DNA of 24,059 bases, from positions 1-24,059 of the forward strand of contig CAYWXT010000063.1 in assembly GCA_964462125.1 (NCBI GenBank), given 5' to 3'. Shown here piece after piece: positions 7,558-16,100 of this stretch. A program made the position numbers and the translations under genes. The stretch is from JAWLFY01 sp964462125 (GTDB lineage Bacteria; Planctomycetota; Planctomycetia; Pirellulales; Pirellulaceae). Numbering within the stretch: the first letter of the stretch is position 1; the number at the start of each line of letters is the position of its first letter. The notes below the pieces were generated by a model. That model had not been told where the DNA came from. It did not search any database and was given only the letters and a program-made list of their open reading frames with translations.

Positions 7558-10500
7558 ATGCGCAGTCATCTTGGTTTTTTCTGTACGCGGTTGGCACTTC
7601 CGAGGCTGAAACGCTTGCTGGCGTTGCGACGGAGCTCTCCGGGGCATCGGCGTCGCCGTCTTGGCGGTGAGAGCCTCGAAGCCCGCCGTGTGCTGGCGAG
7701 TTACGTTGTCGATACGCCGGACGACGTTGTCGCGGCCGATGGTTTCGTCAGCCTCCGGGAAGCGATTATCGCGGCCGACACGGGGGTTGCGACCAATGAA
7801 GCCGGCCCCGGCGATCCAGATGGCAATGCGATCAGCTTCGATCTTCCGACCGGCAGCGAAACGATTCAGCTATCGGGCACCGAATTGGAAATCACCGAGC
7901 AGCTGCAGATCGACGGCTCGAATGTCGCTGGGAGCGGCGTCCCGGTCACCCTCGATGCCAACGACCTCAGTCGCGTGCTGGCGATCGACACCGCGGAGAC
8001 GGTCGAACTGTCGCAGCTGACCATTACCGGTGGCAACGCGGACCTCGGCGGTGGGATCGCGGTCGCAGGGGGCGGGACGACCGAATTGGACGACGTCCAG
8101 GTAACCGGTAACCAGGCGTCGATCTCCGGCGGCGGGATCTACAGCGTGGACAGTGCCGTGACAATCGAAAATGGCAGCTCCGTCTCCAACAACATCGTGG
8201 ACAGCCCCGCCGGCGGGGCCGGCGGTGTGCTGAGCGTCGGAGGAATGCTCACGGTCACCGACTCCACGATTGCCGATCACCAGGATGTGGGTGTCGAAAT
8301 CCTCGACGGCTCGGCAGCGCTCACGGTGAATGACTTCGTTGGGAACGAAGCCGGCGATTTGACCGTCGAAACGACCCCGCTTGATGACTCGGTCACCATC
8401 ACGCCGAGTCTCGTCGAGTTTGGGGCGCAAACAATCGATTACGACGACAGCCTGCCGACGTTGTTGGTTCGTACCGGCGATGGGGCCGACTCGGTGAACG
8501 TCACACCGAGCGACGCTACGGCGATCACGATCGAGGCAGGCAGCGGCGATGACGCGGTCGTTCTCGGACCGCCTGGCTCACTGACCTCGGTACCCGAGTT
8601 GGTCGTCCACTTGGACGACGGTGATGACCTGTTCGATGGTTCCGCGGTCCCCGCCGGCGTTTACGATGCAGTCGCCATCCACGGCGGGCCAGGTGACGAC
8701 ACGATTCTCGGCACGCAAGGTCCCGACACGATCAACGGTGGCGACGGCAACGATCTGATCACCGGCAATGGTGGCAACGATCTGATCACCGGCAATGGCG
8801 GTGACGATGTCCTCAATGGAGGTGCCGGCGACGATACGTTCATCTGGAATGACGGCGACGGTGACGATGTCATCGATGGCGGCGACGGCGATGACGCCTT
8901 CATCTTCAACGGAAACGACGGTCTGGGCGATGACGATCAGATCGCGCTGGTCGCCGCCGGCGCCGATTACGACCTGGTCCGCACCGCCCTGGTCCCTGTG
9001 ACGATCCAGGTCACCGGGATGGAGAGCCAGACGATCAATGGGCTGGGAGGCGACGATACGATCACCGTCGATGATCTCGATCCCGCCGCGCTCGACGAAT
9101 TGGTGGTCAACGGCGGAAACGGTGATGATGTGATCGATGCGTCCGCACTTTCAGCGGGGGCGATCACGTCGGTCACCCTCAACGGCGACGCCGGGAACGA
9201 CACGATCCTCGGCTCCCAGGGTCCCGACGCGATCAACGGTGGCGACGGCAACGATCTGATCACCGGCAATGGCGGTGACGATGTCCTCAATGGAGGTGCC
9301 GNNNNNNNNNNNNNNNNNNNNNNNNNNNNNNNNNNNNNNNNNNNNNNNNNNNNNNNNNNNNNNNNNNNNNNNNNNNNNNNNNNNNNNNNNNNNNNNNNNN
9401 NGGCAACGATCTGATCACCGGCAATGGCGGTGACGATGTCCTCAATGGAGGTGCCGGCGACGATACGTTCATCTGGAATGACGGCGACGGTGACGATGTC
9501 ATCGATGGCGGCGACGGCGATGACGCCTTCATCTTCAACGGAAACGACGGTCTGGGCGATGACGATCAGATCGCGCTGGTCGCCGCCGGCGCCGATTACG
9601 ACCTGGTCCGCACCGCCCTGGTCCCTGTGACGATCCAGGTCACCGGGATGGAGAGCCAGACGATCAATGGGCTGGGAGGCGACGATACGATCACCGTCGA
9701 TGATCTCGATCCCGCCGCGCTCGACGAATTGGTGGTCAACGGCGGAGCTGGCGATGACACGGTCCGGCTCCGTGCCTGGGCTGGGGCGAGCCTGGCCGAG
9801 CTGAACGGTGGCGACGGCGCCGACACATTCATCCTGGGGTCCGCCGGCGGCGCGACTGGAACGCTTCGGACCGAACCAGCGGTGATTCGGGCGAACGGTG
9901 GTGATGGTGCCGACACGTTTGAAATATTTGAAGTGTTCGTAGAGACCGTGGTCGATCTGTTCGGGGGAGCTGGTCCTGACACGTTCAATCTCCGGCCCTC
10001 CGGATCCTCGTCCGAGGGAACGCTTGCCGGGATCAACGATGATCCCGACGATGTCTCGGTGAGCGTCACGCGTCAGTTGTTCATCGACGGCGGCGACAGT
10101 ATCGGTCTGGGTCCCGACGTGACCCGCACCGTGAATGAAGGGGCCCAGATTGACAACAACGACGACGGAACTCCCGACGCGGCTCCTTACAACGAAGACT
10201 CCCGATTGTTGGAATCGGCTCCGTGTGATCCGTTAGGTATGGACGAAATTCACATGGATAACGACGAGTCGTCGGCGACCGGGGACACGATCAACCTGAT
10301 CGCCGACAGTGCAAGCGATGAACTCGATTTGCGGTTGCTGGTGACCTCGCTCGGGGCGGGCGCGTTGGCCACCGTTGACAATGCAAACCCGGAGGCTCCC
10401 GCGAATGAGGCGAGCGAGTACATCGGGATTGAATCGGTCAACGTGATTGGTGGAGCTGGTCATGACAGCCTGACGATTCATAGCGATGTCGCAATTACAG

Positions 10501-11588
10501 CCTCGTCCACCGGCATGGTGATCACCTTCGATGGCGGACCGGGCAATGACCTGCTGCGCGTGATCGGAACGGAGTTCGACGATCGGATCACGATCCGAAG
10601 TCCGATTGTCACCGGATCCACGCGGGCGCCGTTCGAGGTCGCGAACGTCGAGTTCGTACGTGTCGATGGCTTCGGCGGAGACGACCAGATAGTCAACAAG
10701 ACCTCGGCCCTAGCGGTGCTCAACGGGGGCGAAGGCGATGACGTGATCGTCGGGGGCAGCGCGTCCGACCTGATCACCGGTGGAGCCGGGATCGACGCCC
10801 TGTTCGGCTGTGAGGGAAACGATATCCTGCTGCCCGATCAGGCGTTCGGGGACAATGAACCCGACCCCGCGATCGTCGTCGACGCTGAGCTGATTGACGG
10901 AGGTCCCGAGGATTCATTGAACCCGGGAGATGTGGCGATCCAAGTCGGGGAAGACTTCGTTGACGATATCGAGTCGCTTGGAGACGGTGGCGGTATCAAG
11001 AACGTATTGACCTGGATCAAGGCGATCTTCATTCCGCGCGATTCGGTCGCCTTTGATGGCTCAACCCTTCTGGTGGAAGCGTTCGGTCGGGCGCTCGCCG
11101 ATCCGCCCGAGCTGAATCGCGACAATCTGTTCGGCGAAGCGGACGAGACGGCCGCTTCGACGCAGGGCTCGGTCGTTCAAACGACCTCGATCCTGCAGAC
11201 ACTCCACAACGATGTCTTGCCGGCGGATGTCACCGGCGACGGGATTGTCTCGGCGCTCGATGCGTTGACGGTGGTCAATCATTTGGCGCAGGACGGAGCG
11301 GCATCAGCAGGGGAAGGAGAATCGCCGCTTTTGTACACCTTCCCGGACGTCAACAGCGACGACCGTGTCACAGCACTCGATGCTCTGCTGGTGATCAACG
11401 CACTGCATCGTGAATCGGCGGGAACCTCCGGCAGCGCGAATCTGGCCGAGGGGGAGTCCACGACGCTGGCGGAGGTCGCAGTTCCCAAAGCCCCGGCGAG
11501 TTTGCGGACGGACGATTCGTCTGAGCCGGACTGGCTTGAACTGCTCGCCGACGATGTGGCGCGACGCGCGGGGAAGCGAGTGACGTGA
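7558..11588 (+). CDS. Secreted RTX-type calcium-binding repeat protein with planctomycete leader and C-terminal dockerin repeats (interrupted by gap)
   Basis: A basic N-terminus leads to LGGESLEARRVLAS (residues 36-49), the planctomycete extracellular-protein leader motif. VSLREAIIAAD (64-74) resembles the CSLREA domain that precedes right-handed beta-helix regions, and Gly-rich 'LTITGGNADLGGG' rungs follow. From about residue 374 come hemolysin-type nonapeptides (GGDGNDLIT, GGAGDDTFI, GGDGDDAFI), which bind calcium in secreted RTX proteins. Two dockerin-like calcium loops close the protein: DVTGDGIVSALDA (near 11225) and DVNSDDRVTALDA (near 11347). The frame shifts across the 100-N gap at 9302-9401. 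The gap's 55-bp flanks are identical, and collapsing them restores one frame of 1291 residues, so I treat both halves as one gene. The start ATG has no clear ribosome site. The role is probably in an extracellular matrix or surface complex; no catalytic site was seen. Confidence 0.85.
8773..9117 (+). repeat. 345-bp exact direct repeat, copy 1 (within RTX gene)
   Basis: These bases are identical to 9402-9746 by direct comparison. The two copies diverge immediately after GTGGTCAACGGCGGA (aacggtgatg here, gctggcgatg in copy 2). After collapsing the gap overlap the period is 474 bp, i.e. 158 residues, in frame. It encodes RTX nonapeptides plus a spacer domain (DLVRTALVPVTIQVTGMESQ). Confidence 0.9.
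9302..9401. other. Assembly gap, exactly 100 N
   Basis: The run of 100 N is a conventional placeholder. The 55 bases before it (9247-9301) are identical to the 55 bases after it (9402-9456). This pattern arises when two contig ends overlapping in a repeat are scaffolded instead of merged. The true sequence here may therefore be shorter than drawn, or may hide further repeat copies. Confidence 0.95.
9402..9746 (+). repeat. 345-bp exact direct repeat, copy 2 (within RTX gene)
   Basis: This is the second copy of 8773-9117, identical at every base I compared. The absence of any silent differences means a recent duplication, ongoing gene conversion, or an assembly artefact of a repeat that was duplicated into both contigs. 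Confidence 0.88.
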
Positions 11589-11631
11589 CATCACGCATCC
11601 CCGGCCACTTGATCGGTCGCCTGATGGGCTC
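11589..11631. other. Short convergent intergenic region
   Basis: Only 43 bases separate the stop codons of the RTX gene (plus) and the HEAT-repeat gene (minus). I see no strong hairpin with a T tract in either direction, so transcripts may overlap at their 3' ends. Confidence 0.5.
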
Positions 11632-12954
11632 TCAGTGGCACGTGGCGCGGTCGCCGGCGTGGATCTCTTTCAGCGTCGCGTGATCGGTCGCGGTCGCCAC
11701 GGCCCGGTTTCCTCGCGTCGATTTCACGACGAGATGCGCGACGAGTCGTTGTCCGGTCAGGTACTCGTGATAGACGACCACCGAGGCGCCCGACTTGAAC
11801 TTGCCTGGGCCGACGGCGCGGAGGTGCACCTGCCCATTGCGGTGATTCACGGAGACGACTTTGGCGGTTCGGGCGAGTGCCACCAATGGTTTCGCCACCT
11901 CGCGGTGACTTGACTGACCTCGCTGCGGCCCGGCCGGGGTCGTGATCGGTGCCGATGGGGATCCCGATTCGCTCTGGCGGGACGTCGCCGGCGAAGGGGA
12001 TTCCTCGCCGCCGTGCGGAACCAGACTGACCGGCTGGACACGCATCCCGCCAATCACCTTTGGGTCCCCGATCGTCACGTCAACCGGTCCGCGTTGCGTC
12101 AATTCGAACGGTGTCAGCTCGACTCCGGAGGGATCCCCGAGTGCGGCGCCTTCGCCCTCGGAATCGGCGGCTGGCAGTTCTTCGACCGATTCGGGGTTGG
12201 TCCCTTCGGAGCGACTCCCCTCGGGCACCTCCCCAGGAATACCGGGCTGGTCGTCAGGGGTCTCCCCAGGGATCGGTTCGGGAGGCGTGGGGACTTCTTC
12301 CGGGACCCCCTCCTCAAACGGGCCCATTGAGGGTCCGCCGGGGCAGCAGACCCGCAGGGCGCGTGCGGCGGCAGCCCGGATTTCGGCGTCCGGCTCGATG
12401 GGGCATCCCGTATCGTCACGTTCGTAGGCGATCTCGCTCAGCCGCTCGGTGACCTTTTCGCTGCAGCACGAGGTCGAGCCACATTGCTGGCACTGTTCCC
12501 CGTTTGCGGCCTCCTCGACCGCTTCGATTGCAGCCATCCGCACGTCGGGCGTACAGTCGTCGGTTGCTGCGATCAGCGCCTCGGTGATCTTACCGTCCTT
12601 GTCGTAGCAGCCGCAGCCGATCGAGGCGAGGTACTTGATCGCCTTGACCTTCTGGTCCTTCATGTCTTCAGCTTGCTTGACTTCGGCTGCGGCCTTGATG
12701 GCTGGATCGTCCGATTCCAGGTTGGCTGGGTCGGCGATTTGCTTCATGGGCGGCGTACGTTCCAATCCCGGAAAGTTGCCGCGGCGGTTGACACTGACAT
12801 CTCGGAGCTTCTGAAACCCTTGCGGGATTCCAAGAAAGCGCCAGAGCGTCGGTGTTGGCGGTGGCTCGGGACTGGCGGCCCCTTGGCCATGTGCGAGCGA
12901 GCCGAAGCCAATCAACGCGACGGCCGTTACCAGATGGATGCTGTTCCGAAACAT
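11632..12954 (-). CDS. Secreted cysteine-rich HEAT-repeat protein of unknown function
   Basis: The protein has 440 residues and starts at the ATG at 12954. That start gives a clean signal peptide (MFRNSIHLVTAVALIGFGSLAHGQG) and has AAGGA about 9 bases upstream; the longer open frame to 13107 lacks these. Residues about 83-205 form HEAT-like helical pairs (KAIKYLASIGCGCYDKDGK, DVRMAAIEAVEEA, EIRAAAARALRVCC). They contain ten cysteines in close groups (114/116, 134, 155/158, 163/164, 184, 203/204), which would suit disulfides or metal binding outside the cytoplasm. Residues about 210-285 are a Pro/Glu/Gly-rich linker. The C-terminal about 75 residues (VVSVNHRNGQVHLRAV onward) resemble a small beta domain. 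It lies downstream of the ceramidase-like fusion gene on the same strand with 197 bases between them, so co-transcription is possible but not shown. Confidence 0.75.
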   Translation of the reverse strand: MFRNSIHLVTAVALIGFGSLAHGQGAASPEPPPTPTLWRFLGIPQGFQKLRDVSVNRRGNFPGLERTPPMKQIADPANLESDDPAIKAAAEVKQAEDMKDQKVKAIKYLASIGCGCYDKDGKITEALIAATDDCTPDVRMAAIEAVEEAANGEQCQQCGSTSCCSEKVTERLSEIAYERDDTGCPIEPDAEIRAAAARALRVCCPGGPSMGPFEEGVPEEVPTPPEPIPGETPDDQPGIPGEVPEGSRSEGTNPESVEELPAADSEGEGAALGDPSGVELTPFELTQRGPVDVTIGDPKVIGGMRVQPVSLVPHGGEESPSPATSRQSESGSPSAPITTPAGPQRGQSSHREVAKPLVALARTAKVVSVNHRNGQVHLRAVGPGKFKSGASVVVYHEYLTGQRLVAHLVVKSTRGNRAVATATDHATLKEIHAGDRATCH

Positions 12955-13117
12955 GACGTCCGTTCCTTGAGCGAGCGACCGCGGGCCGCTGTGACAAATC
13001 CCTGCATCGTGTGACCGCGCCCTGAATTCCGATTGTCGGCGGCGGCCGGAGAGTTTCCCTGCCCCCGCTGGAAGCCGGTCCCTCCCCTCCATCGAGTCCA
13101 TCGGCAACTGGCCGGCA

Positions 13118-13154
13118 TAATCTGTGCGATTCGATTACCCGCCCGCACAGATTA
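13118..13154. promoter_or_regulatory. 11-bp perfect inverted repeat overlapping the stop codon of the fusion gene
   Basis: Arms taatctgtgcg (13118-13128) and cgcacagatta (13144-13154) are exact reverse complements around a 15-base loop. The right arm contains the TAA stop of the upstream minus-strand gene (13152-13154). There is no T tract after it on the minus strand, so it could be a factor-dependent terminator, an mRNA 3'-end stabiliser, or an operator for the HEAT-repeat gene, whose ATG is about 164 bases further on. Confidence 0.5.
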
Positions 13155-16100
13155 ACGCCCGCTACTCTCGGTGAACTGTTGCACGTACCGCACGATCGCT
13201 TCCAACTCGTGGGGCGCGAGGTTCTCTTCGAATCCTTCGGGCATCAGCGACATGCCGGTGCTCTTCATCGCTTCGATCCGGTCGCGGCGGATCGTGACCC
13301 GCTTCCCGTCGGCTTGTGCCAGTGTCAGACTGTTGCCCACCTCGGATTCGATGACCCCGGCCAAGATTCGCTTGTCGTCGGTGTGAATCAAGTAACTCTG
13401 GTACTCCGCTTCCACCGCCCGGTTGGGGTCCAGTACTGCTTCGACCAAGTAACGGTCGGAACGGCTCGTCATATTCTCGAGACTCGGCCCGATCGCTTGG
13501 TTGGAATCCCCGGCGACGTGACAGGTCGCGCAATGTTTTTCGTAGAGTTGTTTCCCGAGTTTCACGTTGGTCCCACCGTTCACGCTGGCCGCCTCGTCCG
13601 CGGACGCGCCGAAGGATTCCAGGTAGCGGCGGACGATGTTTTCTTTTTCCGCCGAGCCGCGGCTGTCGACCAACCTGGCGGCCCGCACCTTCATCGACCG
13701 CGACCCGCCCTGCAACAACTGTTGACGCGCCGCCGGGGCAAGGTCGCGGACTCGCAGATCCCCCGATTCCAATAGCTGGAGCAGCCGCTCGGTCAAAGGC
13801 TGTCGAGAAAGGACCCGTTGCACGCCGTGGTCCCGTACCGATTTGGTCAAGGACTCCCACCTTGCCGCCAGCGCGTCGACGACGTCCGGCTCGGATCGCC
13901 GGGTCAAGCAGTCGATCGCATCCCGCTGAATTTTCGGCGGGGTCCTGGGAGAGAGCAACGACCAGAGGGCCTCGCGCTCGGCGTCGGACAGCGCCGGACC
14001 TGTCCCGATCAGGGTCAGCGCTTGGCTCCGGCTCGATTCGGCCGCCGTGGAGTCGTGAGCCAATTTCCAGGCTGTTTCGCGGAGTGGCCCGAATAGCCGC
14101 TCGGAGACCGAAGCGAGTGCCTTGGCGTTCTGGAACGTCGGTGCGATTCCGGCAGCGATCCGCAACCGGTTCTCGATCGATAGCTCCTCCTTCGTCAACG
14201 TGTTGACCAACTGCTCGACCACCCGCTCGCTGATCCCCTCCCCAGAGTCTTGGGCCGTGACCAACGAATCGGCCAAGAGCTGCAAGGCAACGTCGGAGAG
14301 CGCGCCCTGCCGGTTGCCCGCCTTCGCCAGCAATGCCTCGGCGACCGCAGCGGCATGATCGGAAGCGGAGCTGGTCACGGCCATTGCCAGCCAGCGGTCC
14401 AGGTCGGGGCGGGCTGCAATCCGGGCTAGTGCCTCGCCAGCGGCCGGCGAGGAACTCTGCCCCAAGGCCAAGGCTGTCTGCAACGCCACGCTGGGCTCAG
14501 GATGCGCCGCCAGGGACGCCAGCTTCCCCAGCAGCTCTGGATCTTCGTCCAGCCTCGGCTCGGAAGTCCGAATCGCCACGGTCAGCAGCCCAGGGTGGTC
14601 TTCCTCCAGCACCCTCTGCAACACCTCGGACTCCAACTGCCCCTGCACCTCCAGGATCGATAACGCGTGCGCCTGGGCCGCCGCCGTACCGCTGGAATCG
14701 GAAAGCAGCTCCAGCAGAGGCTCCGCCGCTGCCGGATCAGCCCGCTGCAAAATCAACCGCTGCGCCATGTCGCGCAGCGGTCCCACCGGAGATCGGAGCG
14801 CATCGACAAGCTCGGCACCGCTCCGGTCGGCCAACGAGACCAGCGGTTGGGACTCCGCGCCGCGCGGACGAACCCGATAGATCCGCCCCCGGTCCTCGCC
14901 GGCCCGCAAGTCGAGTTGTTGCTGCCAGGCCTCCGGGATCCACTCGGGATGCTCGATGACTTCCCGGTACATGTCGGCCACCCACAGCATGCCATCGGGA
15001 CCGATCGCTGCCCGCGCAGGACGGAACCAGGGATCACGGGAGGCGAGGAATTCCGCTTGCTCCTCGTCCGGCGTCCGTTCGGCCCGAAACGTCGATCCGT
15101 CGGGGATCAAGAGCGAGCGATGGACCAAGTTGTGCACCGGCTCGCAGATGAACACCGACGCCCGCGAGTCCTGGTCAAAATGGGGCGAGCGGGCCACGAT
15201 GCTGCTGCAGGCCGAGGTGAACCGGTTGGCCGCAAACAGATCGTTGAACCGTTCCAATGCCTCCGTCACCGGATAGACGCGGGGCGCAACGGGGGGATCG
15301 AACAACGATTGCGTGTTCCCCGAATAGGAAACCGCGTGGTTCCGCCGCAGGTAGGCGTCATCGATGGGGAATTGGTACATCGGACGCGAATTGTTGTTAC
15401 CGAACCAACGCCCCCAGTCATCTCGGCTGCGAATGAACTGCGTTCGGCCGCTGGTCACCGCGATGGATCCATCGTCGGGCCAGATCTGCACGTCGTGTCC
15501 GGAGGCGTTGACCTGTTCACCCGTCTTCGTGCTGGTAATCTCCTCCAACGTGTCCCCGCTGGCCAGGTGCAGCGAGTGGTCGAGACCATAGGAAAAGCCA
15601 TTGATTCGATGCTGTGGATTGGCCAATCGAAATCCGCGGTACAGCGACGTCACCACGTCGGCACGTCCATCGCCATCGGTGTCGCGAGCGAAGAGAATGT
15701 CCGGCGCGGCGGAGATCAATACGCCATCGCCCCATGGCTGGACTCCGGTGGGATAGGAGAGCCCGTCGAGAAACGTCATTGCTGTGTCGAACGTCCCGTC
15801 GCCGTTTGAATCGGAAAGCACCCTCACTCGGCCTCCCTCCTCGCCCTCGGGATAGTCGCCCATCTCGACCACCCACAGCCTCCCGTCTTCGCCGAACGCC
15901 AGATTGATCGGGTCGGTGACCAGCGGTTCGGCAGCCACCAACTCGATCTCATAACCATCGGTAAGCTGGAACGAACCGAGTGCGTCATCCGGCGACTGCG
16001 GCTTGGATCGTCCACCGCCGTGAACCAGGTCCTCCACGCGGCCGATCAGTCGATCCTCGGTCCCCGATGCCCAAGGCCCGGGAAGCCCGTAAAAGACTCC

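Noticed and set aside
7131..7647. Several short overlapping open frames on both strands between the kinase and RTX genes
   Set aside because: Their products are translations of the 16-bp tandem array and flanking DNA, with no ribosome sites and no domain.
9302..9401. Frameshift or pseudogene in the RTX gene
   Set aside because: The frame change coincides with an artificial N run and disappears when the identical 55-bp flanks are merged.
14667..15809. 380-codon plus-strand open frame
   Set aside because: It is antisense to the ceramidase/dehydrogenase/cytochrome fusion, and its product has no recognisable domain.
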